The translations under genes were made by a program, and so were the position numbers. Positions 14,143 through 26,400 of a DNA stretch of 64,000 bases are shown here, one piece after another. The stretch comes from Tillandsia leiboldiana (lineage: Eukaryota > Streptophyta > Magnoliopsida > Poales > Bromeliaceae), in assembly GCA_029204045.2 (NCBI GenBank), contig CM055073.1, positions 30,152,984 to 30,216,983 of the forward strand, in the 5' to 3' direction. Under the pieces are notes generated by a model. It was not told the DNA's origin. It made no database searches and saw nothing but the letters and a program-made list of their open reading frames with translations. Positions within the stretch are counted from its first letter, which is position 1. Every line of letters starts with the position of its first letter.

Positions 14143-15461
14143 CGTGGCCAACCAGACTAAGGCACAAACGGAAACCATATTTTAGAAGGAAAAAATTAGT
14201 CAGAAACAAATGTAAGAGTGTAAAAAGATGCAAGATGCTAACGTATATGTACGGACGGGGAAAAATGGAAACATAAAATTCAACTTGCCAACGCATACAT
14301 ACATATGCAAGCACAGAAACCCACGCACAGACGAACATACATATATGTATACACACAGCACATACTCACATGAATGCAGGGAAAAACATAGTCAGAATCA
14401 TGCATGCAAGGAAAACACAGACACACACACACAAACACCTAGGCAGGTTTAGGAACACATGTAGCCACAGATATGTAGCAATCATCGGACGTAAGTACAA
14501 TCAATTTAAAGTCCACGCAACACAGCCAGTCACAACCAACAGCTAGCAAAGGAGTAAACAGAAGCTTAATCAAAACGGTCGTGAAGAAAGAGAGAGCACG
14601 AAAAGCAGAAAAAGGAGAAAACAAATATAAAATAGGGTGGCTCAGGCGAGTGGTAAAAGGGGAAAAAAGAGAAGTAAAAAAAGAGATAGACAGATAAGCC
14701 TGGTGGTGTGGCTGCCCACGGGCGGGCCATGCCGAACATCAATCCAAACTGTAAAGGTAGCAAAACCAAACCCAAAGCGAAAAGAGTAGAGAAACAATGC
14801 GGCACAGGGGAAATACATTAAGACACCAAAATGCAGCCAGCAAACAGAGGAGGGAAATGACGCAGATGGGGGGGGGGGGGGGGGGGGGGGGGGGAGAGGG
14901 GGGGGGGGGGGGAGGGGGGGGGGGAAATCAGTACAAACCAGTAGGGTGCTAAAAGGTAGGCCGCCAAAGCATAAAATTACTCCTTAAGAAAATCGCGGCC
15001 CACCACGCACTTCATCATTGCCACCGACACACAGGAAATAGGAGATAAGAAAGAAAACATAGAGGGAAAAAAACAGTGAGTAAAACCGAGCGAACAGAGC
15101 AAACCAATGAACCATCAAAAGACAGATTTCTTCGGAAACCGGAAAAATGCTTGGGAGGAAACAACAACTATACACAGAACACAAACTGCCACTATGCTTG
15201 GAAGGAAACAACAACTATACATAAAACACAAACTGCCACTGACACACACACATAGATGCCACAACTGTTTATTTCCTCAATATATTTACTATACACAGAA
15301 CCCTTTTTTACAACTGGTTTTTTTCTTTTCTTTCTTTTCCAGTTCTTTTTTATATGTAAAGGTGTAAGCCTTAATGCAAGAATAGGAAGAAATCCATTAG
15401 ACATTAAAAGGAATGAAGAATGCATGAGAAAAAAAAAAAAAACGAAGGCAAGAAAAGCATG
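14143..15461. other. Low-complexity, purine-rich DNA, no gene
   Basis: No gene is supported. It contains CA-rich stretches (about 14280-14440), a poly-G block at 14868-14924, a short internal duplication at about 15155-15245 (AGGAAACAACAACTATACA twice), and the second copy of the 12949-13064 block at about 15310-15424. Confidence 0.5.
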
Positions 15462-15910
15462 AAAGGGATTTGAAAGCTCATAGCTAGTTTGGTAAGTCTA
15501 GAATGCTTAAGGTAATGTAATCTAATTATGGTACCACAATGTAAGAGGAAAAAAAGTAGGTGTATGTGTATATACAGGCATGCACACACACACACACAAA
15601 CACACACACACAGACACACACGCGCACACACACACACAACGCACATACACACACACACACTGCAGACACACACTGCACATGCACAGAAAGGGATTTGAAA
15701 GCTCATAGCTAGTTTGGTAAGTCTAGAATGCTTAAGGTAATGTAATCTAATTATGGTACCACAATGTAAGAGGAAAAAATAGGTGTATGTGTATATATAG
15801 GCATGCACACACACACACACAAACACACACACACAGACACACACGCGCACACACACACACTGCACATACACACACACACACTGCACACACACACTGCACA
15901 TGGACACACA
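15462..15910. repeat. Tandem duplication (~225 bp) with CA microsatellite
   Basis: Copies at about 15462-15686 and 15687-15910 each hold GATTTGAAAGCTCATAGC, then TCTAGAATGCTTAAGG, then TGTAATCTAATTATGGTAC, and end in an interrupted CA array. The CA array was therefore duplicated together with its flank, and did not arise twice. Confidence 0.85.
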
Positions 15911-16640
<730 letters not shown>

Positions 16641-17056
16641 GTAGGCAGATGGAAATAAAAGTAGGAAGCATAGAGGCTGTGGTAACTGGCCGAAAGAAAA
16701 GGGACCACGCACAATGTCCAGTAAAAATTCAGAGAACCCAAAGTAAGGAACAAATAAGATACAGAGAGGAGGAAACCATTAAAAAACCCCAAAAAGTGCA
16801 CGTATAAAGCACACAGCTAAAGGAGGCTGAAACCATTAGAAACCCAAAAAAGTGCAAGTATAACCCGTACGGCTAAAGAAGGCTAAACAAAAGTGGGAGA
16901 AAAGAAAGAAAAAAAGGGAGGGAAGGGGGGGGGGGGGGGGGAAATCCATAACCGGTGCAGGAACCACACAGATTCCGGAGATACGAAGGAAGAGACACCA
17001 GGGGCGTAATGTGGATGCTTGAAAGGACCCTCAACTCCCAGGGAAAAGTCGGACAT

Positions 17057-17610
17057 CTAACCAGAATGAGCGGACATAGCATCAGACGGAGCAGAATCGG
17101 CAACAGAGCCAGCTGGATGGAGGCGATTCATCAGAGCATGACACTCGTCGATTGCGTGATGAATCTTAAGCCGTTCAGTTAGGTATTCATTTTTTTCGGA
17201 AATAGTAGTAACATAGCAGTCCTTCAAGAAGCTATATTCACTCGATAACTTGTTATATTCGGTAAATAGTACACTGTAATCCGTAGAGAGGTGGTCATAT
17301 AAACCCTTGTAGAACAAACTGTCATCGTAGTTAACATCTTTAACTTGCAAATCGAACTCCTCAACCAATTTCTTGATAGTAGAGCGAGCGGCTTCTTGTT
17401 TAGCACCGTCAGATGTCGGCGATTGTATACCCCAACATCGAACGACGTCAACAGTAGAGTTTTCGCGAGGAACCGGGAGATCCATATACGCCACAAATAA
17501 GCCGTCTGAATTTGTGGACAGAACAGCTTGTGGCATAGCAACTGGGAGGTTCTCGCAGATTTCTCGCAGCAGGCGGGTGTATGACAGGCAAATAGTTGAC
17601 ATCATATGAG
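17057..17610 (-). CDS. Coding-like last exon, dsRBD-like, uncharacterised
   Basis: A normal-complexity reading frame of about 180 residues stands out from the low-complexity DNA around it. On the - strand a pyrimidine-rich stretch ending TTCTTGCAG abuts 17610, a good splice acceptor. The frame then reads MMSTICLSYTRLLREICENL and ends ...SDAMSAHSG at a stop (17057). The segment VVRCWGIQSP followed by GAKQEAARSTIKKLVEEFDL resembles the C-terminal half of a double-stranded-RNA-binding fold (conserved A..EAA...I..L helix). The rest, FTEYNKLSSEYSFLKDCYV, looks helical or coiled-coil. Upstream exons should lie towards 20.8 kb but I could not assemble them. It could be a gene of the surrounding unclassified transposon or a captured host exon. 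Confidence 0.45.
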
Positions 17611-18039
17611 CTGCAAGAAGTGCAGAAGTGGAGGGGAGGAAAAGAAGGCACATAATAGGGTCGGGAGAGGAAGGAGTTAGTAATAAAGAAGAAGGAAAAT
17701 GTACATACTGGGAGAGACATGTAAGTAAAGGAGGATGAAGGGGGGGGGGGGGGGAAAGGGAGAAAAAGAAATAAGCCCGGATGAGAGGGGGGGGGGGGGG
17801 GGGGGAGTAAAAGGGAGAAAAAAAAAAAAAAAAGGAGTAAACACAATTTGAAACAAAATTGGCGCGAGGGAAGAAGAGGGGGAAAAAACGTAAAAACCAA
17901 GAAAAAAGAAGAGGGAAAGCAGAAAAAAAAAAGAAAACAAAAGAGGGCAAGAAAAAAAATGGAAAAACGAAAAAAGCAGGGTGGCTCAGACGGGGAGAAG
18001 AAAGGAAGGAAATAAAAAAAAGTCGGGAACAGAGGGGAG

Positions 18040-18445
18040 TGTAAACCGCGGGGCAGAGGCCGGCCATGTGGTTGCCCGCGCACGGGCCGTCCAAACATGG
18101 GGCCAAACTGTAAAGATCAGACGCAGGCAGCAGTGCAGAAGAGGAGTAAAACCGGGGGGCAAAACAGCAGGAAAAGCAGTGGTGCGGAGACAACCGGCCG
18201 CGGCCGCGAACGGGCCATCCACACATCTGACAAAAACTACAAAGGAAAACAAAAACAGTGAAAGCCGGAGAAAAAGATAAAAAAAAAAAAGAAAAAAAGA
18301 AAAAGGAAAAAAAAAATAGAAACAGAGGAGGGTGAAAACCGTGGGATAGAGCCTGGACATGTGGTTGCCCGCGAACGGGCCATCCAAACATGGGGCCAAA
18401 TTTTAAAGTTGGGATGCAGTCAGCACCGTAGGAGAGAAGTGTGCC
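18040..18445. repeat. Degenerate GC-rich repeats
   Basis: A module with the order CATGTGGTTGCCCGCG, ACGGGCC, TCCAAACATGGGGCCAAA occurs at about 18063-18112 and 18358-18404. A weaker copy is at 18195-18240, and a distant relative (GGTGTGGCTGCCCACGGGCG) lies at about 14704. Another shared module (CATCATTGCCACCGACA) is at about 15011 and 18507. Together they suggest amplified internal units of one large element. Confidence 0.7.
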
Positions 18446-20935
18446 GTCTGGCGGGCCGATAAAGCGCGAGCGCGCCGCCCAAGAAATTTACGGCCCGCCA
18501 TGCACGTCATCATTGCCACCGACAAAATAAAGAACAGAGAAAACAAAGCATCAAGAATTACAAAAAGGGGGGGGGGGGGGGGGGGGGGAGTAAGGGAAAA
18601 ATACAAAAAGTACACGGATAGACGGAAACCCGGTAAGTGTGCGCCGACGACGAAACAGCGGAAATGGCAACCACGGGAAAACCGTAGAATAGCGAGGTTC
18701 CCGCCAACCGTCAATGCATAAAACACAAAGCGCAAATACTGTTAGCAAAATGAGGAGGCAAAGGAAAAAAAGAGAAAGAAATATGAGAAAAAAGAGGGGA
18801 GGGAAGGAAAACAGGCCGGGGAAAAGAAGGCCGACAGAGTAATAGACACGGCGTTCGGAGTACTCAGCGACGGGTGGTTGTCCATGTTCGAACCAGACAG
18901 ACCACATTATGGCTACAAAGTAAGCTTCCTCCTACACCACAGGGCAGGCCGAAGGCAACATTGGAAAGCTACACCACAGGGCAGTCCGAAGGCAACATTT
19001 GAAAGCAAAACAGCGGGGGGGGGGGGAGGAACCGGCCGGATTACTTAACACAACAAAGAAGTAAGCAGCAACAAAATCCCAAAAAAGCAGTAAACCATAG
19101 TAAAGATAAGGGGGTAAAAATAAGCTAAATTTAAAAAAGCAAATGGCTAAAACAGAACGAAGGGGAAAACCCACGCAAACAACAAAGACAGCAGGGAAAA
19201 ACGGGGAAACAAAAGTAGTAAGTTCACAAAGGAAAAACACAAATAAACGAAAGTACCGGCGAGGCAACCAAACGCTGCGTAGTGAGTAGGCAACCAAGGT
19301 AAACCGTATGAAAAGGAAAGTGCAGAAAAACCATCGTACCTTCGAAGCAAAGCAAAGCAAGAAAGACAGGATTTTACAAAGACCTATCAAAGAATGGCAG
19401 AGGCAACATTAAAATGTTAGGGAAGATAAGGTGTAAAAAAAGGAACGAATAGTTAATAGGTGGGGAATTGAGAATGAGAATATGCCTTAGTATGCAAGAG
19501 CAAATAGCAGGCCGACGATGAGCATGGTATGCATGGATAAACAGTAAGGCAACATTGCTTATATATATAGGCATCCAAATTTATAAATAAATTTAAATTT
19601 ATAAATAAAAGAAGTAGTCTGGGAGCATGAGAGTAGAATATAAGCTTTAGCAACAGTAATAAAAAGACAATCTAGCAAATCATTGTTCGCAATCTAGAAA
19701 ATCTAGGAAATATATATATGTAGAGTAATCATTGTTCGAAATCTAGGAAATCTAGGAAATATATATATGTCGCGAAAGAAAAATGGGGAGCCAAATTTTG
19801 TTCCCGTAAAAAAGAGATCTGTAAACTTAATTAATCGAGAGTACTTCATGTGCAGAAGAAAAAAAAAAGGAGGGGAATTGATTTGAAATAAATCTGTATA
19901 ATATGCCAAAAAAAAAATGTAGACAGTAAGGGGTATAAATCTGGTAGGAATCTTTCCGTTATTGAGATCCATAGGCAATAATATGAAAAATCTGTAGAGG
20001 GGTAGGGTGGTAGTCCACTATTATTAATACATGCCATCATTAGCAAGAACTAAACAGCTTTACCAAACAGGAAAGGACACGAACCTGCAAGAAGGAGAGG
20101 TAAAAGAAGAAGAACCATCCGATGGATTCCCAACCCACCAACCATCCGATCAAAGCCGAACGCATGTATTGCCGTCGGATCGTCAAGAATGACGGCGGCA
20201 CACAGAGACTGTGATACCATAAGAGAGAAAAAGAGAGGCAACGAAAAGAGGGCACGCACCTGCAAGGAAGGACAACCGAACGGAACAAACCCTACCATCA
20301 TCCAGGTAGGGAACCAAGCCTGAAGGGACAGCCGCACCCACAGAGGAGCGCAAGGGGCACGGCCCACAGGGCAATCTGAACCGCCAAATCATTTGGGAAC
20401 ACATGGATCGGCACCAAACCCTTGTAGGAGAGCCGTACGATGGAGAGGAGAGGACACGGGCACACCGCGTAACGAAGAGGAGAGCGACCCTCAGCGAACC
20501 GCAAAGGGCACAGACTAACCAAGAGGAGAGCGAGAAGGGCGACCCTTCGGCAACCACAAAGGGCACAACCTAACCTAGAGGAGGACGACCCTACCGATCC
20601 AACCGCCAACCCTCTTCGGAACACAGGGGGGGGGGGGGGGGGGGCGCACGGAGGGAACGGCGCGTGGCACTCCCCACCGCCGAACCTCTTCGAAACACGC
20701 GGATCACCGTCGGATCTGAGCGTACAAAGGGGCGGGGGGGGGGGAGGGGAGCGGGGGATCATCGTCGGATTTGCAAAGAGGCGAAAGAGGGAAGGAGGGG
20801 GGGGAGGGGGGGGGGGGGAGAGACACGGAGAGCACGGCACGTGGCACCTTTAGTACTGTCAATTAGTAAGTTTAGAGATTTAAAAATATTAATATTAATT
20901 TTTTTTATTCAAAAAATTTATGGGTAAAATGAATG
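18446..20935. other. Purine-rich DNA, no assignable gene
   Basis: Apart from poly-G runs, I see only degenerate repeats, such as CAAAGGGCACA at about 20503 and 20558 and a recurring CCGTCGGATC/CATCCGATC motif (about 20130-20175, 20706, 20765). Nothing with a convincing domain is visible on either strand. Proline- and phenylalanine-rich open frames here are composition artefacts. Confidence 0.4.
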
Positions 20936-21481
20936 GTGTGACGTTCCGTTTTTTCAGAGCATCTATCCTAGAACTACTCTAGCTCTAGCACATTTAACTC
21001 TTTTATCTTCTTGGGCCTTACTACTACGCAAAATACTATAGCTGGATTAAAAGATTTAATCCTATTATATAATTTATATATATAATTAATTCAAATTTCG
21101 GAGGTGTCACATTTTTTTCCCTTTAAGTCCTGACGTTTACGTCAGGCTTAAGCACACTCGCAAGTGCCAGGCGATGTGAAACTCATCTCGCTAGCCTTAA
21201 TTGATCTTGTGGAGAGCTACACTCTACCTACAACGGTCATTAGTCAGGGAGCCACGCTCTACCTACTATATAATCTTGGCTCTGGTGAATAACTTTGATA
21301 CCAACTGTGATGCCCTGCCTTCCCAGAGAGTCACCTATCCTAAAACTGCTCTAACTCTACCACGTTTAACTTTCTTAAACTCTTGGGTCTTACTGTCATT
21401 CAAAATACTATAGCGAGATTAAGAGATTTAGTCATATTATATTATTTATATATAAGACTAATTTAAATTCGGGGGTGTCAC
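20936..21481. repeat. Two direct repeats, ~175 bp, LTR-fragment-like
   Basis: Copies at 20936-21111 and 21306-21481 both run from GTG(T)GA through CTCTAGCTCTAGCAC/CTCTAACTCTACCAC to a TATATA-rich tail ending GGTGTCACA. The intervening DNA contains a polypyrimidine stretch and TCAGGCTTAAGC. Ends starting GTGAYG and ending GTGTCACA are common in degenerate plant LTR fragments, and the sequence at about 54584-54738 ends similarly. No protein-coding remnant is visible. Confidence 0.6.
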
Positions 21482-21820
21482 AAATGGGTATCCATTCAAT
21501 TATGGACATTAATTTTGGACAACCCATGTTTGCCCACGGTATCCGTATATATTTTTTATAATTAAAAAATATATATTCCTTTTATCTATCCGTTTCTAAA
21601 AATTCTAACTTAATTTTTCTTCATGTCCGTTTATTCGCTACAGCCATCTTTCCTACCGTGCCATCTTTTTCGTCGGATTGCTATGTGATCCTCAAGCGGT
21701 CCGGCCTATATATAAAATATTTTTATATATAATTTATATATTTTAAGACTTAATTTTTATTATTTATTTTATATTATGATATATGAAACAATAAGTTATA
21801 TTATGGTCATCTAAAAATTA

Positions 21821-21915
21821 GGGGCAATTGCATACATGTCCCTCCAAATATGTCGAATAGCAAATATATTCCTGCAAATTTCAACTTTTCATATTTATTC
21901 CTGCAAAAATCCAAA
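21821..21915 (+). repeat. Left terminal inverted repeat of the MULE
   Basis: It starts GGGGCAATTGCATACATGTC and pairs with 28660-28754. Beyond about 95 bp the two ends diverge. The left subterminal region continues with CTTCAAATATGTCCCTGAGG, and the right with GTTATTCAAATATGCCC when read inward. Confidence 0.93.
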
Positions 21916-22366
21916 GTTCTTCAAATATGTCCCTGAGGTTAATCCCTGTTTGGAATCTGTTAAATTTTTAACAGATTTGATGTAAAATTACTTTTTTGCC
22001 CCTTACAAATATATCCCTCCAAAAGTTCTTCAAATCTACTTGTTTCAAAAATGCCCCTCTCCAAAAATCCCAACGTTAAAATCCCTCTAATTATTGCAAA
22101 AATACCCCTCTTCTAAAATCCCAACGGATATATCCCTCTAAAAGAAATATCTATCTATTTTTACTTATTACAAATTTCTCCCTCTCCAAAAATCCCCCAA
22201 GGGTCGTCTCCATCTCCTTCATCTATAAAAGAAGAACTAAAACCCACCATTAAAGCCAACTTTGCTCTATATAATATTTTGATTTTTTCATTCATTTTTC
22301 TCTATTAATCTCCAACAATTTTATTTTTTCATCTTTTTCTCTCCTCTAATACATTGCTTTTTTATG

Positions 22367-22869
22367 ATGAGTGAGAGATCGATAAATTCTTCGCATAGCA
22401 TCGAAATTTCCAAGTGTGATTGCTTTAAAACTTGTAAAATTTGGGTTTCAAAGCAGCCACATACTAGAGGTCGTCGATTTTATGGGTGTCCAAACTGAGG
22501 GGTAAGACAACTAATTTTGCATCGATGAAAAAATGATTTGTTTGAAAGTTTAGTATACAATAGCATTATTTATCATTATTCCAATTAAAGTGGTTTTTTT
22601 TAAAAAAACCATACATATCCATAGAATTTTTATTTTTATTTACTAATTATTTTTTGTATTTTTATATTTTGCAGAGTAATGAGCACTGTAATTATTTTGC
22701 TTGGGTCGATGACACACACCACAATACTGTTGACTTAAAATACCAATTACAGGCATTTCAAGAAGCTGTGGAGCATCGCATTCAAAAGTTTGAAAAAAAA
22801 AATTTATTTCTTCTTAAGTTGCTTGTATATTTGGTGGTAGCTAATATCTTGTTTAGTTTGGTAATGTAA
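22367..22869 (+). pseudogene. GRF-type zinc-finger protein gene in the MULE
   Basis: This is a small two-exon gene. Exon 1 (22367-22501) encodes the first half of a GRF zinc finger: KCDCFKTC, then RGRRFYGCPN. Exon 2 (22675-22869) follows an acceptor TTTTGCAG and completes it with CNYFAWVDD. A short helical stretch (QLQAFQEAVEHRIQKFEKKN) and a hydrophobic tail (LLKLLVYLVVANILFSLVM), likely a membrane anchor, follow. GRF fingers bind nucleic acid, and plant proteins with the order GRF, coiled coil, tail helix are common and of unknown role. An in-frame TGA lies at the second-last codon of exon 1, just after GCPN, so either this copy is broken or the donor is not the GGTAAG at 22501. It reads towards the transposase, from the left end of the element. 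Confidence 0.7.
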
Positions 22870-23430
22870 TAAAATGTGATGTAAAACTGTAATATTGTGA
22901 TAAATAGTTGATGGAGTAGTTGTTGTTGTAATGTAAGTGAAACATTATTTTACTATGATAAAAGGAGTGATAAAGTAGTTGTTGAAAAAATATAATTCTC
23001 CTCACAGCCCCAACAACAAAGAAGTACCACGACAATGTAATTCTCCTCACAGCCTGTCAGCATTCAAATCAAAATGTCGGCATGAAAATTCATTCATTTA
23101 AATCAATTGACCACAATTCTCGTAACAGAATTGCAGTTAGCAGTTCAATACAAACACAATGACATTCATAACTTATGAGTAGAACCAAATTACATTCATT
23201 GAAAGGATGAAATCAACAAGTATTTCAAAGTTAGCAGTGAAATTAACAACTACTTCAAAGTCAAGTACTTGAAAGTTAAGTACTTCAAAGTTAGCAGTAT
23301 AAAATTACCTACAATTTTAACCCTTACACAAAATACATCCATGCAGACCACAAAAAAAAATATATGCAGACCACAAAATACATCCATTTAGATCAACTAT
23401 CCAAAAAAATATTATACATCAACTCTTTCA

Positions 23431-26400
23431 TCAAACTGAATGTTGATTTTTTAGACATCCCATAGCATCAATTTCACTTATGGCACTTCCTTGTTGGGAT
23501 TGTGAGAGGGTCGCTTCAGCAGTTGCCCGTTTTGATTTTGATGCTAGTCTCTTTCCTCTGCGCCTGCATACCATTTTTAGCAATTAGTATTGTAGTGAAA
23601 AAAGTAAATTAAAAGTAAATTTTGTTGGTCATTTTCTTACCTTATGCCACTACCAGTACTAGCACTTGCTTGAGATACTCCATCTGCGCCTTCAGACTGA
23701 CGGTTCGTAGTAACAGGGTTCGTACATGTTTTTGCATGATGGCCTAATTGGTTGCATCTTTTGCATCGATGTTTTCTCCTAATTACCATCTCATCTGATC
23801 CTCTAATTCTTTTCTTTCGAGGTCTTCCAGCTGGCCTATTTAAAATAGGAGGTAATATATCATGGCCGATGTCAACCTTTGCCCACTGATCACTACTAGG
23901 CAATGGTGCAATACCAGCAGAATAAGCCTCCTTATATTTGGCTACTGTAAAATATGGGTGAACAAATTTTTCCCACTTTTCATGTCTTAGTTTACCTATA
24001 ACTGCCATTGCATGAATGCATGGCACACCTTTTACTTGCCATGCTCTGCAGCTGCATTGCATGTCTTGCAATCTCACCTCGCATCTTGAATGAGGTCCAA
24101 TTACTTCTGCTGAAAACTCATCACTCCATAGCACCTCAAATTGACCCAAACCCTACAGATTGTGAAGATTAGATAGCATTACAGTGCATCACAAAATACA
24201 GCTCATTTAAGACACAATAAAATCCCAATTAACCTCAATTAAAGACCCAAACCCTACTCAAGCAACAAGAAGCAAGCTGCTTGCTGCTTGCTCTCAAGCA
24301 GCAAGCAGCAAGCAGCTTGCTGCTTGCTGCTCAAGCAGCTTACTGCTCAAGCAGCAGCAAGCTGCCTGCTTCTGCTCAAGCAGCAAGCAGCAAGCTGCAA
24401 GCTGCTTGCTGCCTGGCAGCAAGCAGTGCTAAGCAAGAAGAAGCAAGCAAGCAGCTTACTGCTTGCTGCTGCTGCTGCTTGGCAGCAAGCAGCTTACTGC
24501 TTGCTGCTTCAGCAGCAGTAGCAAGCAGCTTGCTGCTGCTTGATGCTTGAGTTAGCTCAAGCAGCAACAGGATTCGAATCCTGCTTGAGCTAAATTGCTT
24601 GCTGCTTGCTGCTGCTTGAGCTAAATTGAGCTAAATTGAGCTAATTTGCTAAATTGAGCTAAATTGAGCTGAATTGAGTTAAATTGCTAAATTGAGCTAA
24701 ATTGAGCTAATTTGAGTTAAATTGAGGTAAATTGAGCTAAATTGAGCTAAATTGAGCTAAATTGCTAAATTGAGCTAAATTGAGTTAAATTGAGCTAAAT
24801 TGAGCTAAATTGAGCTAAATTGCTAAATTGAGCTAAATTGAGTTAAATTGAGCTAAAATGAGCTAAATTGAGTTAAATTGAGCTAAATTGAGTTAAATTG
24901 AGCTAAATTGAGGTAAATTGAGCTAAATTGAGCTAAATTGAGTTAAATTGAGCTAAATTGAGCTAAATTGCTAAATTGAGCTAAATTGAGCTAAATTGAG
25001 CTAAATTGCAAAATTGAGCTAAATTGAGCTAAATTGCAAAATTGAGCTAAATTGCTCAAGCTGCTTGCTGCTCAATTTAGCTCAAGCATTCTGGCAAAAT
25101 TGAGCTAAATTGCTCAAGCATTCTGGCAGCTTGCTGCTTGCTGCTCAAGCAGCAGCAAGCTGCTGCTTGCTGCTGCTCAAGCAGCAAGCAGCTGCTTGCT
25201 GCTTGAGCATGCTCAAGCAGCAGCAGGATTCGAATCCTGCTGCTGCTTGCTGCTTGAGCATGCTCAAGCAGCAGCAGGATTCGAGCAGCAGGATTCGAAT
25301 CCTGCTCAAGCAGCAAGCATCAAGACTCCAATTGATTGTTATGGAAGATTAGAATCGAAATAATGAAAGAGAGATTGTTATGGATGAATTACCTTGCTTA
25401 TCTTGTTCACATATTTGACTACTGTGGGTACAATTTCATGATCCCACTTGTTTGCTCTATTTCTTCTCTCATCCATCTTAACCATTATTTTTTGCCGGAT
25501 AGTGTCGATCATGTCAATCAATGGTCTATGCCTATCGTTAGAAATCCATGAATTGAATGATTCAGAAATATTATTGGTCAAGTAATCACACTTAGCATTT
25601 GTACCGAATTGACTTCGACTCCACAAATAGCTATGGTTCTCCCGCAAGTACTCAATAGCCATTGGGTTTGCTTCATACACCTTAGCCATGCTAGCTTCAT
25701 AAATATTCTGTTTATACGCTCTTGCTGCAGCCCACAAATTATCTTTATACCAATCTCCACGAAATTTCTTTTTGAAGTTGCTATAAAGATGACGCATACA
25801 TTCTCTATGTTCAATTATTGGATAAACAACTTTAACTGCCTCATCTAAACCTTTTTGTCTATCAGAGGAGAACACTAGGCCTTCGGGTTCTCCTATAGCA
25901 ATCTTCAACCCATGAAGAAACCATTCCCAACTGTTAGAGTTCTCCGACTCGACAACACTAAAAACAACAGGAAAAATTGATTTATTTCCGTCAATACTTG
26001 TAGCTGCTATGAGCACTCCTCTATGCTTTCCTTTGAGATGACATCCATCTAAAGCAATATAAGGTCTACATCCAGTGAGGAATCCTTGAATGCAATCACC
26101 AAAAGCAATGAAAATTCGTTGAAAATGATGCTTTCCATTAATAATTTCCAACTTTATCTCCACATGACTACCGTGATTTCTTCTAACAACTTCGTCCTTG
26201 AAATCAAAAATTTTTTTATACGAGTCCTCCCACTTCCCATGGATTTTAGACATTGCCCTTTCTTTTCCCCTAAAGACCTTGCAATAGGGCAAGTCAACAT
26301 GATATTTTTGTTGCAATCTTTTACGCAATTCAGTTGTAGACAAATGTCCTTCCAATCGTAGCCAATCGATGACCCTATTGCACACCCAATCTTGTGTTGC

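Noticed and set aside
17448..18735. Long Phe/Pro-rich - strand open frames
   Set aside because: They arise from poly-pyrimidine DNA. Only the part below 17610 has normal composition and a splice acceptor.
20040..20840. A possible gene in the GC-rich 20-20.8-kb stretch
   Set aside because: Several overlapping - strand frames exist, but none has a domain, and the DNA is made of degenerate repeats and poly-G runs.
24281..24567. Gln/Ala/Ser-rich open frames on both strands
   Set aside because: They are shadows of the AGCAAGCAG/CTGCTTGCT satellite in the transposase intron.
24250..25330. CRISPR-like array
   Set aside because: It is a plant satellite with a contiguous 10-bp unit and no unique spacers.
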